Made by a program: the position numbers and the translations under genes. Of a stretch of 64,000 bases of DNA, positions 42,976-50,513 are shown piece by piece. Where the stretch lies: the NCBI GenBank assembly GCA_036262075.1, contig DATAJO010000038.1, positions 1 to 64,000 on the forward strand. The letters run 5' to 3'. The number at the start of each line of letters is the position of its first letter. Positions within the stretch are counted from its first letter, which is position 1. A model generated the notes under the pieces. It was not told the origin of the DNA. It saw nothing but the letters and a program-made list of their open reading frames with translations, and searched no databases. Source of the DNA: JACDBZ01 sp036262075 (GTDB lineage: Bacteria > Chloroflexota > Limnocylindria > QHBO01).

Positions 42976-44507
42976 CGCGCGTTCCCCGCGCTGCCGTTGC
43001 CGCTCGACAGGTCGAGGTACGCCCCGAGGCCGTGGAGGCCGCCCTCGCGACCGTAGCCGGACTCCTTGTAGCCGCCGAAGGGCGACGTCGGGTCGAAGCG
43101 GTTGAACGTGTTGGCCCACACCACGCCGGCGCGCATGGCGCTGACCATCTTGAAGATCCGGCTGCCCTTCTCGGTCCACACGCCGGCCGACAGGCCGTAC
43201 GGGGTGTTGTTCGCCTTCTCGATTGCCTCCTCCGGCGTCCGGAAGGTGAGCACCGACAGCACCGGGCCGAAGATCTCCTCCTGCGCGATCCGATGCGACT
43301 GGCTGACGCCGGTGAACAGGGTCGGGCGGAAGAAGTAGCCGCGCGAGGGCAGCTCGCAGTCGGGCTGGAAGATCTCGGCGCCCTCCTCGATCCCCGACTC
43401 GACGAGCTCCTGGACCTTCGCCAGCTGCCCGGCCGAGTTGATGGCGCCGATATCGGTGTTCTTGTCGAGCGGGTCGCCGACGCGCAGGGTCGACAGGCGC
43501 GCCTTGAGCTTGTCGATGAGCGGCTCGTACACGCTTTCCTGCACGAAGAGCCGCGAGCCGGCGCAGCACACCTCTCCCTGGTTGAAGTAGATGCCGTTGA
43601 CGATGCCCTCGATGGCCTGGTCGAGCGGCGCGTCGTCGAAGACGATGTTCGCCGCCTTGCCGCCGAGCTCGAGGGTCACCTTCTTGCTGGTGCCGGCCAC
43701 GGCCCGCGCGATCATCTTCCCGACGGCCGTCGAGCCGGTGAAGGCGACCTTGTCGACGTCGGGATGGCGAACGAGCTCCATCCCGATCTCCCCCGGCCCG
43801 GTGATGATGTTCACGACGCCGGGCGGCAGATCGGCCTGGCGCACGACATCGGCGAACAGGTAGGCGGTCAGCGGCGTCGTGCTGGCGGGCTTCAGGACGA
43901 CGGTGTTCCCCGCCGCCAGGGCGGGCGCGATCTTCCAGGCCAGCATGAGCAGCGGGAAGTTCCACGGGATGACCTGGGCGGCCACCCCGAGCGGCTTCGG
44001 GTCGCGGTTCGGGAACGCGTAGTCGAGCTTGTCGGCCCAGCCGGCGTAGTAGAAGAAGTGCGCCGCGGCGAGCGGCACGTCGACGTCGCGCGACTCCTTG
44101 ATCGGCTTGCCCGAGTTCATCGACTCGACGACGGCGAACTCGCGGCTGCGCTCCTGGAGGATGCGCGCGATCCGGTAGAGGTACTTCGCGCGCTCACGGC
44201 CCGGCAGCCTTGCCCAGCTGGACCGATGCGCTTCGCGGGCCGTGGCCACCGCCCGGTCGACGTCCGCCTTCGACGCGTGCGCCACCTTCGCCAGCGGCTC
44301 CTCGGTGGCCGGGTTGATGACGGTGAACGTCTTGCGCGGCTTCGACGGCCGGAACTCGTTGCCGATGAAGAGCCCGTACTCGGGCTCGATGTGGACGTGG
44401 TCGGTCGCCTCCGGCGCCGGCGCGTACTCCCACGGGACCGCGCCTCGGGCCGAGAGGCCCCACGAGGCGGGTGCGGGCCGCGACTCCGGCTTCTTCGTGA
44501 GCGTCAT
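42972..44507 (-). CDS. Aldehyde dehydrogenase
   Basis: The 511-residue NAD(P)-dependent aldehyde dehydrogenase is complete. It has VIPWNFPLLMLAWKIAPALA (cofactor binding), GSTAVGKMI, catalytic Glu in TLELGGKAANIVF, catalytic Cys in GEVCCAGSRLFV, and EEIFGPVLSVL. The clustering with deoC (4 kb away) suggests acetaldehyde from deoxyribose-5-phosphate as one possible substrate, which is inference. GATAAT lies 9 nt before the ATG. It is the first gene of the ALDH-cupin-pseudoALDH operon. Confidence 0.92.
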   Translation of the reverse strand: MTLTKKPESRPAPASWGLSARGAVPWEYAPAPEATDHVHIEPEYGLFIGNEFRPSKPRKTFTVINPATEEPLAKVAHASKADVDRAVATAREAHRSSWARLPGRERAKYLYRIARILQERSREFAVVESMNSGKPIKESRDVDVPLAAAHFFYYAGWADKLDYAFPNRDPKPLGVAAQVIPWNFPLLMLAWKIAPALAAGNTVVLKPASTTPLTAYLFADVVRQADLPPGVVNIITGPGEIGMELVRHPDVDKVAFTGSTAVGKMIARAVAGTSKKVTLELGGKAANIVFDDAPLDQAIEGIVNGIYFNQGEVCCAGSRLFVQESVYEPLIDKLKARLSTLRVGDPLDKNTDIGAINSAGQLAKVQELVESGIEEGAEIFQPDCELPSRGYFFRPTLFTGVSQSHRIAQEEIFGPVLSVLTFRTPEEAIEKANNTPYGLSAGVWTEKGSRIFKMVSAMRAGVVWANTFNRFDPTSPFGGYKESGYGREGGLHGLGAYLDLSSGNGSAGNAR

Positions 44508-44568
44508 GCTCCGTCGATTATCGCACTCGACGCTGCCGATGCCGCTCCCCGGTGCCGGGACCCGGCGG

Positions 44569-44967
44569 CTACTCGACCGATCCGAGGAGCGTCACGCCCT
44601 CCGCCCAGGCGACATCGCCCTCGACCTGGAGCCCGTCGATCGTGTCGAGGTCGAGGCCCTCGACCCGGATCCGCGCGCCGCCGCACTGCGGCGGGAACGA
44701 CTCGGCGATCGCGTCGCACAGCAGGACCGTGCCGTCGGCGTTCGCGAACAGGGCGCCGGTGACGGCCACGATGTCGTCGGTCGGCTGATGCTCGATGGCC
44801 TGCGCCACGGTCAGCCCGTCGTCGCCCGGCTCTCCGTCGACGATGACGAGCACCGGCTCGCGGGTGCCGCCTCCGTCGCTTGGTTCAGGCGAGCGGCTGC
44901 CGCCGGAATCGGAGCCGCAGGCGGCGAGGACGATGACGATCGCGAGGACGAAGGGAAGCCTGCGCAT
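44569..44967 (-). CDS. Small lipoprotein of unknown function
   Basis: The 132-residue protein has a type II signal peptide with lipobox VLAAC (about 12-16), a Ser/Gly/Pro-rich spacer and a compact domain with two further cysteines (LLCDAIAESFPPQCGG) that could form a disulfide. It should be anchored on the outer face of the membrane. I do not recognise the family. It stands alone between the aldehyde dehydrogenase and ogt genes. Confidence 0.75.
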   Translation of the reverse strand: MRRLPFVLAIVIVLAACGSDSGGSRSPEPSDGGGTREPVLVIVDGEPGDDGLTVAQAIEHQPTDDIVAVTGALFANADGTVLLCDAIAESFPPQCGGARIRVEGLDLDTIDGLQVEGDVAWAEGVTLLGSVE

Positions 44968-45034
44968 CGGTGAGCGATCTCGAGCGTGCTTGGTTGCTGC
45001 CCACCCGAACGCCGCGGGCGGCCGATTCGTTCCG

Positions 45035-45652
45035 TCAGGCGCCCAGCACGCCCTCGAGGCCGAGGAGGTAGCGCTTGCGATCGAGGCCGCCGGTGTAGCC
45101 GCCGAGGCCGCCGCCGGAGTGGAGGACGCGGTGGCAGGGCACGACGATCGGGATCGGGTTGGATCCGAGCGCGTTGCCGGCGGCGCGGTACGCGTTCGGG
45201 CTGCCGGCCGCCGCCGCGATCGATCGGTAGCTGGCCACCGAGCCGAACGGGATCGCTGCCGTGGCGCGCAGGACCGCCTCGCGGAAGCCGTGGAGCAGGC
45301 GCCAGTCGACCGGGACGTCGAAGCGCTGTCGCCTGCCGGCGAAGTACTCGTCGAGCTGCCGTCGCGCGGCGTCGGTGCGCTCGGGCGCGGCGAGGATCCG
45401 CGGCGAGACGCGCGACGCGAGCTCCTCCAGCTGCCGCTCGATCGGCTCGCCGGGGTACGAGAGGCGCACGAGGCCGGCCGGCGTCACGAAGGCCGTGAGC
45501 GTGCCAAGCGGCGACTCGAGCTGGCCGTAGGCAACGTCGACGAGGCCGGCCTCGTCGGCGCGGCGGACGAACGCCTGGCGGAAGCGGTCGAGGTCCAACG
45601 GGCCGGCGGCCGGCGCCTCGCCGGCGAGCCGGCGCTCGAGGTCGTCGCTCAT
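45035..45652 (-). CDS. ogt: Methylated-DNA-protein cysteine methyltransferase
   Basis: The 205-residue protein repairs O6-alkylguanine by suicide transfer to its cysteine. The active site IVVPCHRVL (about 170) and the DNA-binding region IPFGSVASYRSIA and NPIPIVVPCH are intact. The N-terminal 40 residues are an extension beyond the usual domain. Its ATG overlaps the stop of an upstream sigma factor gene (ATGA). This pairing makes it a likely member of an alkylation or stress regulon controlled by that sigma factor. Confidence 0.93.
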   Translation of the reverse strand: MSDDLERRLAGEAPAAGPLDLDRFRQAFVRRADEAGLVDVAYGQLESPLGTLTAFVTPAGLVRLSYPGEPIERQLEELASRVSPRILAAPERTDAARRQLDEYFAGRRQRFDVPVDWRLLHGFREAVLRATAAIPFGSVASYRSIAAAAGSPNAYRAAGNALGSNPIPIVVPCHRVLHSGGGLGGYTGGLDRKRYLLGLEGVLGA

Positions 45653-46146
45653 CGGTCCACCTGCTGACGCAGCTTCCGGAGCCCGGCGCTCACGTTCTGG
45701 CGGGCCGCCTCCTCGCTGATCCCCATCCGCTCCCCGATCTCGGCGTACGCGAGGTCGAGCACGAAGCGCTGGACGATCGCCGCCCGCTGCTTCGTCGGGA
45801 GCGCCGCCACCGTGTGCCACAGCCCGTCGTCGACGAGCTCGTGTGCTGGTGGCGCGGCGGGATCGACGCCGTCGAGGTCGCGCGTCGGCCGCCGCACGCG
45901 ACGCCGGACGAGGTCGGTCGCCTTGCGCTGGGCGATCGTGTACAGCCAGGCACGCAGGTTCTCGCCGTTGCGAAGGGTGGGATAGGTGCGTAAGGCGGCC
46001 ATGTACGTCTCCTGGAGGCAGTCCTCCGCATCGGCGTCACCGACGAGGCCCACGAGAAACCGATGCAGCTCGTGGGCATGGGCGTCGACCAGCGTCTCGA
46101 ACGGCGGGAGCTGCACGCCCCATGGAACGCCGCGACCGCCCGGCAT
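45649..46146 (-). CDS. ECF-type sigma factor coupled to ogt
   Basis: This 165-residue sigma-70-family protein has region 2 (HRFLVGLVGDADAEDCLQETYMAAL, LRAWLYTIAQRKATDLVRR) and region 4 (LPTKQRAAIVQRFVLDLAYAEIGERMGISEEAARQNV). It lacks regions 1 and 3, as expected of extracytoplasmic-function sigma factors. No anti-sigma gene is adjacent. The overlap with ogt suggests it directs the DNA alkylation repair gene or senses the same stress. It starts 7 bp after the DsbA-like gene. Confidence 0.88.
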   Translation of the reverse strand: MPGGRGVPWGVQLPPFETLVDAHAHELHRFLVGLVGDADAEDCLQETYMAALRTYPTLRNGENLRAWLYTIAQRKATDLVRRRVRRPTRDLDGVDPAAPPAHELVDDGLWHTVAALPTKQRAAIVQRFVLDLAYAEIGERMGISEEAARQNVSAGLRKLRQQVDR

Positions 46147-46152
46147 GTGAGA

Positions 46153-46830
46153 TCAGCCCGCCGCACGGCGGACGAGATCGTCGATCGCCGCGGGATCGTC
46201 GCGCTCGATCCAGTACCGCCCGTACGGCGACCCGTCGTCCTCCCAGCCGATCTCGATGCCGGGGTTCTCACCGTTCGTGCCGTCCGGCGCGAACAGGTGC
46301 GCCGATCCGCTGACCTCGTCGCCCTGCGCCGTGCGCCAGTCGTCGATGACGGCCCGCCGAGCGCGACCTTCGTCGAGCGCCACCGCCAGCGCGGCAACGT
46401 CGACGACGTCGGTCTCGTTCGCGACCTCGAGGATGACGTGGCGCAGGCTGATGCATCGGCTCTCGCCGTACAGCGCGCGCCGCAGGCCGCGGTCGAGCGC
46501 CTCGGAGGCGTCGAGCGACTGGAGCTTGGCGGCCTGGACCGCCTCCATCGGCGGCAGGAGGGTGACGGGCCAGGTCGAGTCGGGCGCCGACCATGGCTGC
46601 CAGCCGGCCTTTGGGGCGATCGTGGCGACCACGGGCGCCTCGACGTCGATATGCCAGCGCGGCGTCGGCTCGTCGTTGAACAGCTCGAGCGGGAAAGCGC
46701 GGTGGTCGAACCGCACGCGGTCCTCGAGCCCCAGGCGCCTTCGCGCGTCCCACAGCCGCCACACGACCGCGTGCGACCACGGGCAGCCGAGGTCGGACCA
46801 CACCTGGATCGTGCCCGGGAGGACGTTCAT
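46153..46830 (-). CDS. DsbA/FrnE-like thioredoxin-fold protein
   Basis: The 225-residue protein has the FrnE/DsbA layout: IQVWSDLGCPWSHAVVWRL at the N-terminus, a helical insertion with AAKLQSLDASEALDRGL, and a C-terminal strand with the cis-Pro-like region. The active site is CPWS, not CxxC, so only one cysteine is left. It may act as a monothiol oxidoreductase, isomerase or glutathione transferase-like enzyme. No signal peptide is seen, so it is cytoplasmic. The start codon is the first unit of an 11-bp tandem array that leads into element E3. Confidence 0.75.
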   Translation of the reverse strand: MNVLPGTIQVWSDLGCPWSHAVVWRLWDARRRLGLEDRVRFDHRAFPLELFNDEPTPRWHIDVEAPVVATIAPKAGWQPWSAPDSTWPVTLLPPMEAVQAAKLQSLDASEALDRGLRRALYGESRCISLRHVILEVANETDVVDVAALAVALDEGRARRAVIDDWRTAQGDEVSGSAHLFAPDGTNGENPGIEIGWEDDGSPYGRYWIERDDPAAIDDLVRRAAG

Positions 46831-46911
46831 CGGTGGTTCATCGGCGGGTCATCGGCGGCTCATCGGCGGTTCATCGGTGGGTCATCGGCGGTTCATCGGT
46901 GGGTCATCGGC
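46827..46911. repeat. 11-bp tandem array left of E3
   Basis: TCATCGGYGGN is repeated eight times in exact 11-bp register from 46827 and runs directly into the CGATATTTCG arm of E3. The first unit contains the start codon of the DsbA-like gene (minus strand), so each unit reads CCGATGA on that strand and offers repeated ATGs. Confidence 0.92.
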
Positions 46912-47085
46912 GATATTTCGGGGGTTTGGCGCCCCAACCGGGGGTTTGGGCTACGCCTGTTCGATTTATCGGCATGGAGAGCGCCTGAACCCGCACATCA
47001 AGGGTCCCCGGGCCACAGGCGTACCGATAAAGCGCAGAGGCGGCGCCCGGAACCGCCCGCCGGGCGTGAAATCGCCGAAAAATCG
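46911..47085 (+). repeat. 175-bp palindromic element, copy E3
   Basis: Decamers start at 46911 (CGATATTTCG), 46962 (CGATTTATCG), 47025 (CGATAAAGCG) and 47076 (CGAAAAATCG), with the same 51, 63 and 51 bp spacing. Internal sequence is the most diverged of the four copies, yet the length is unchanged. Confidence 0.92.
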
Positions 47086-47139
47086 AGGGGGGCGCACGGA
47101 ACAAGGGGGGCGCACAGACGAGGGGGGCGCGCAGACTCG
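47086..47139. repeat. 17-18-bp G-rich tandem array right of E3
   Basis: AGGGGGGCGCRC-type units start at 47086, 47104 and 47121, immediately after the CGAAAAATCG arm of E3. Confidence 0.8.
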
Positions 47140-47176
47140 AGTGGGGACGGAGAACGGAGCGGGACGCATCGGCTCC

Positions 47177-48139
47177 TCAGTCGAGGGTGAAGTAGTCGCC
47201 GCCGCTGTATCGGCCCGTGCGCTCCTTGCGGATCTGCATGAGCACGTCGTTGAGGAGGCTGGAGGCGCCGAAGCGGAACCGGTCGGGCGTCATCCAGTCG
47301 GGGCCGAGCGTCTCGTACAGCATCGTCAGGTAGGCGATGGCCTCCTTGCTGGTGCGGATGCCGCCGGCCGGCTTCATGCCCACCGCCCGCCCGGTCTGGG
47401 CGTGGAAGTCGCGGATCGCCTCGAGCATGACGAGGGTGACGGGCAGCGTCGCCGCCGGCGTGACCTTGCCGGTCGACGTCTTGATGAAGTCGGCGCCGGC
47501 CGCCATGGCCAGGACCGATGCGCGCCGCACGTTGTCGTACGTCTCGAGCTCGCCGGTCTCCAGGATGACCTTGAGGTGCGCCTCGCCGCAGGCCTCCTTG
47601 ACCGCCACGATCTCGTCGTAGACCGATGCGTAGTCGCCCGCCAGGAATGCGCCGCGGTCGATGACCATGTCGATCTCGTCGGCGCCCATCTCGACCGCCG
47701 AGCGGACGTCGGCGAGCTTGACCTCGAGCGGCGCCTGCCCGGACGGGAAGTACGTCGCGACCGATGCGATCTTCACGCCCGACCCCTTCAGGGCCTCGAC
47801 GGCGGTCGGGATCATGTTCGGGTACACGCACAGCGCCGCCACGTGCGGGATCGCCGGATCGGTCGGGTCGGGCCGCCGGGCCTTGCCGGCGAGCGCGCGA
47901 ACCTTGCCGGGCGTGTCCTTCCCCTCGAGCGTGGTGAGGTCCATCATGCGGATCGCGAGGTCGAGGGCCCAGAGCTTCGCCTCGCGCTTGATGCTGCGCT
48001 TGGCGAGCGCGGCGGCGCGCTCCTCGACGCCGACCGCGTCCACCGGCCACACGCGGCCGAGAAGCGATCCGAGATGCTGGTGGCGCCCGCTGGTGAGGTC
48101 ACCGCGGGTCGAGCGCGTCCTGCGCACGGCTGTGGTCAT
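47177..48139 (-). CDS. deoC: Deoxyribose-phosphate aldolase
   Basis: The 320-residue class I aldolase splits 2-deoxyribose-5-phosphate to glyceraldehyde-3-phosphate and acetaldehyde, completing deoxynucleoside breakdown. It has the TIM-barrel motifs ADEIDMVIDRGAF, HLKVILETGEL (catalytic Lys) and ADFIKTSTGK (Schiff-base Lys), with the GMKPAGGIR phosphate site. The N-terminal extension of about 60 residues makes it longer than E. coli DeoC (259). I chose the ATG at 48139 because TACAAT lies 10 nt upstream; a start at 48151 would overlap that box. Confidence 0.93.
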   Translation of the reverse strand: MTTAVRRTRSTRGDLTSGRHQHLGSLLGRVWPVDAVGVEERAAALAKRSIKREAKLWALDLAIRMMDLTTLEGKDTPGKVRALAGKARRPDPTDPAIPHVAALCVYPNMIPTAVEALKGSGVKIASVATYFPSGQAPLEVKLADVRSAVEMGADEIDMVIDRGAFLAGDYASVYDEIVAVKEACGEAHLKVILETGELETYDNVRRASVLAMAAGADFIKTSTGKVTPAATLPVTLVMLEAIRDFHAQTGRAVGMKPAGGIRTSKEAIAYLTMLYETLGPDWMTPDRFRFGASSLLNDVLMQIRKERTGRYSGGDYFTLD

Positions 48140-48149
48140 CGGACCATCC

Positions 48150-48155
48150 ATTGTA
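48150..48155 (-). promoter_or_regulatory. -10 box of deoC
   Basis: TACAAT on the minus strand ends 10 nt before the ATG at 48139. This suggests a leaderless or near-leaderless transcript. Confidence 0.5.
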
Positions 48156-48234
48156 CGCGCAGGCTTCGAATGGGCCGATGCGGCGCATCGGCTTGGTATG
48201 CTCGCCGGGAACTCCCCTCCCGACGAGAGCGCCG

Positions 48235-48609
48235 ATGGCCTCCGAGCCGATCCTGTACTGCCTCACGCGCGACCGCGAGCTGGCGCGCACGCTCGACGCG
48301 CGCCTCGCCGGCACGCTCGTGTTCTTCTACAACGACGCGGCCCGGCTGCACCAGGCGGTCATGCTCCGCGTGCCCGACGCCGTGCTGATCGACACCCACG
48401 CCATCCGCCCCGAGTACGGCGACGCGGGGCTCGGCCCGGTCGTCGACTGGCTGCGTCACCGCGCGCCGCTGGCGCGGCTCCTCGTGCGGCCGCATCTCGG
48501 CACCGAGCATCTCGTGGCCGCCGAGGCCGGCGAGGGCGTGGAGCTCCTCCCGGCCGAGCTCGAGCCGTGCGTCGAGTCGGTCGTGCGGGCAACACCAACC
48601 GCGGTCTGA
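48235..48609 (+). CDS. Small cytoplasmic protein of unknown function
   Basis: The 124-residue protein looks like a compact alpha/beta domain (EPILYCLTRDRELARTLDARL; VPDAVLIDTHAIRPE), faintly like a response-regulator receiver, but without the conserved phospho-Asp surroundings. I do not recognise it. It is an isolated plus-strand gene between deoC and sodX, with no Shine-Dalgarno sequence. A TATGCT about 33 nt upstream could be its -10 box. Confidence 0.6.
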   Translation: MASEPILYCLTRDRELARTLDARLAGTLVFFYNDAARLHQAVMLRVPDAVLIDTHAIRPEYGDAGLGPVVDWLRHRAPLARLLVRPHLGTEHLVAAEAGEGVELLPAELEPCVESVVRATPTAV

Positions 48610-48626
48610 GACCGAGGTCGCGGGCC

Positions 48627-49142
48627 TCAGCAGCCGGCGACGAGCGACTCCGGCACCGCGCAGGCGGGCTCGCCGCCCTCGTCGAGGAAGTCGAGCGCGG
48701 CCACCGGCGCCGGACCCGGCCGCCCGAATCGGCGGGGCGGCCACAGCCGCGCGACGACGCGCCAGCCGACGTTCTCCGACGGGACGAGGCCGAAGACCCG
48801 CGCATCGGTGCTGAAGGCCGGGTTGTCGCCGCGCAGGCGGACGCCGCCGGCCTCGACGGACGCGACGCGCTTCACGAGCTCGCGCTCCGGCTCGCGCGGG
48901 TCGGGCGCGACGACGATCTCCCCGACCCGCGGGGGCCGATCGAGCCGCTCGACGAGCAGCCGCTCGCCGGGGAGCAGCGTCGGGGCCATCGAGCGGCCGC
49001 GGACGGCGACGACGTCCAGCCGTCGGGCGGTGAGCGCCGCGAGGGCCGTCAGCGTCGCCCCGAGCACGCCGAGGACGCCGAGGACGGCCATGGGGGCGGT
49101 CCTGCGGTGGCGCACGTCGGTCGGTCTTCGGTGCGGATTCAT
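48627..49142 (-). CDS. sodX: Nickel-SOD maturation protease (S26 signal peptidase type)
   Basis: The 171-residue S26-family serine peptidase has an N-terminal hydrophobic segment (about 18-38), catalytic Ser in VRGRSMAPTLLPGERLL, catalytic Lys in ELVKRVASVEAG and the box LRGDNPAFSTDARVFG. It lies directly downstream of sodN, which is the usual place for the protease that removes the N-terminal extension of nickel superoxide dismutase so that His1 becomes a ligand. General signal peptidase I activity is the alternative, but the context is strong. Confidence 0.88.
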   Translation of the reverse strand: MNPHRRPTDVRHRRTAPMAVLGVLGVLGATLTALAALTARRLDVVAVRGRSMAPTLLPGERLLVERLDRPPRVGEIVVAPDPREPERELVKRVASVEAGGVRLRGDNPAFSTDARVFGLVPSENVGWRVVARLWPPRRFGRPGPAPVAALDFLDEGGEPACAVPESLVAGC

Positions 49143-49153
49143 CCGGGGCCCCC

Positions 49154-49190
49154 GTTCAGCCGGGGCGGCCGTTCAGCCGGGGCGGCCGTT
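49154..49190. repeat. 17-bp duplication at the 3' end of sodN
   Basis: GTTCAGCCGGGGCGGCC occurs at 49154-49170 and 49171-49187. The second copy holds the last codons and TGA of sodN (minus strand), and the first is a downstream duplicate in the gap before sodX. Confidence 0.75.
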
Positions 49191-49604
49191 GACCCGGGTC
49201 TTCTCGGGTCCGCCGGTCGCCTTCCACATCTCGTCGATGGTGTCGATCATCGCCAGCAGCTCCTTGGCGGCGCCGGCGTCGAGCGTCTGCTTGACCTTCG
49301 AGGCCTGCTTCGTGGCCTTCCAGAACGTCTCGTGCAGGTCCGGGAACTTCTCGAGGTGCTCAGGCTTGAAATAGTCGTGCCACAGGACGTCGAGGTGGTG
49401 CTTCACGAGGTCGGCGCGCTCCTCCTTGACGTGGATGCAGCGCGCGCGGAACAGCGAGTCGTCGCTGGCCTCGTACTTCTCGATGATGCGCAGGCAGGAC
49501 TCGGCCTCGATCCGCGCCTGCTCGGGGTCGTAGATGCCACAGGGAACGTCGCAGTGGGCGTCGACCGTGCGCGTCGGTCGCAGGAGGGAACGCAGGGTGA
49601 GCAT
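49173..49604 (-). CDS. sodN: Nickel-containing superoxide dismutase
   Basis: The 143-residue protein is a cytoplasmic Ni-SOD precursor. A leader of about 17 residues is followed by the nickel hook HCDVPCGIYDP, where His1, Cys2 and Cys6 of the mature enzyme bind Ni. The rest is a four-helix bundle with HHLDVLWHDYFKPEHLEKFP. It disproportionates superoxide. AGAGGAG is 6 nt before the ATG, and a TAGAAT -10 box lies about 45 nt upstream. The adjacent sodX is expected to cleave the leader. Confidence 0.97.
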   Translation of the reverse strand: MLTLRSLLRPTRTVDAHCDVPCGIYDPEQARIEAESCLRIIEKYEASDDSLFRARCIHVKEERADLVKHHLDVLWHDYFKPEHLEKFPDLHETFWKATKQASKVKQTLDAGAAKELLAMIDTIDEMWKATGGPEKTRVNGRPG

Positions 49605-49647
49605 CGGTCTCCTCTCGAAGTCAGGAATCGCTTGCTTGTGACCTTCA

Positions 49648-49653
49648 ATTCTA
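49648..49653 (-). promoter_or_regulatory. -10 box of sodN
   Basis: TAGAAT on the minus strand would give a leader of about 37 nt that carries the AGAGGAG ribosome binding site of sodN. No clear -35 is present at 17 bp. Confidence 0.5.
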
Positions 49654-49684
49654 GGCCGTTGCAAGGAGCGCGCCGACGTGGTCC

Positions 49685-50440
49685 TCAGCTCCCCATCACG
49701 ATGCCGCCGTCGACCCCGAGCACCTGGCCGGTGACGTAGCGCGCCTCGTCGGAGGCGAAGTAGACCGCCGCGGCGGCGACGTCGTCGACCGATCCGACGT
49801 AGCCGAGCGGCGTCATCGCGGTCAGCGCCTCGGTCGCGGCGGGCGGCAGATCGGCGGTGAGATCGGTGGTGATCAGGCCCGGCGCGATCGCGTTGCAGGT
49901 GACTCCGCGCGAGGCCAGCTCGCGGGCCGTCGTCTTCGTCAGGCCGATGAGCCCCGCCTTGGCCGCGGCGTAGTTCGCCTGGCCCGGGTTGCCCATCCGG
50001 CCGGCGGCCGAGCTCATATTGATGATGCGGCCCGCGCGGGCCTTCATCATCGGCCGCGCGATGGCGCGGGTCATCCAGAACGGGCCCGACAGGTTGGTCG
50101 CGATGACCGAGTCCCACTCCTCGGCGTCCATCCGGACGAGGAGGTTGTCGCGGGTGATGCCGGCGTTGTTCACGAGAATGTCGACCTTGCCGAACTCGTC
50201 GAGCGCGGCCTTCACGATCGCCTCGCACGCGTCGCGGCCCTCGGACGTGTCGCCCTGGATGGCCAGCGCTCGCCGTCCCTTGCCCGTGATCTCGGACACG
50301 ACCTCGTTCGCCGCGGCCGCGTTGCCGCGGTAGTTGACCGCCACGTCGGCCCCCTGCGTCGCGAAGGCCAGGGCGATCGCGCGGCCGAGGCCGCGGCTGG
50401 CGCCGGTGACGAGCGCCGTCTTTCCGGTCAGGTCGTACAT
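49685..50440 (-). CDS. fabG: 3-oxoacyl-ACP reductase
   Basis: The 251-residue NADPH-dependent short-chain dehydrogenase reduces 3-oxoacyl-ACP in fatty-acid elongation. It has the cofactor motif TGASRGLGRAIA, NNAGITRDN, catalytic Ser in NMSSAAG, YAAAKAG (Tyr-x3-Lys) and VDGGIVM at the C-terminus. All FabG residues are present. It is separated from the rest of the fab/acc cluster only by element E4, so the element may sit inside a transcription unit. Confidence 0.93.
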   Translation of the reverse strand: MYDLTGKTALVTGASRGLGRAIALAFATQGADVAVNYRGNAAAANEVVSEITGKGRRALAIQGDTSEGRDACEAIVKAALDEFGKVDILVNNAGITRDNLLVRMDAEEWDSVIATNLSGPFWMTRAIARPMMKARAGRIINMSSAAGRMGNPGQANYAAAKAGLIGLTKTTARELASRGVTCNAIAPGLITTDLTADLPPAATEALTAMTPLGYVGSVDDVAAAAVYFASDEARYVTGQVLGVDGGIVMGS

Positions 50441-50455
50441 CAGGAGCGTATGTCC

Positions 50456-50513
50456 CTTCGATTCCTTCGATTCATCTTCGCGTCTTCGGTTCGTCTTCGG
50501 TTCGTCTTCGATT
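50456..50513. repeat. 9-bp and 11-bp arrays left of E4
   Basis: CTTCGATTC is present twice (50456-50473), and TCTTCGGTTCG units start at 50483, 50494 and 50505. The last unit merges with the CGATTTATCG arm of E4. Confidence 0.85.

Larger units (their letters stand above)
46831..47176. other. Gene-free region holding element E3 and two tandem arrays
   Basis: The 346-bp gap between the DsbA-like gene and deoC contains the 11-bp array, the 175-bp palindrome E3 and a 17-18-bp G-rich array. No coding sequence or promoter was found. Confidence 0.8.
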
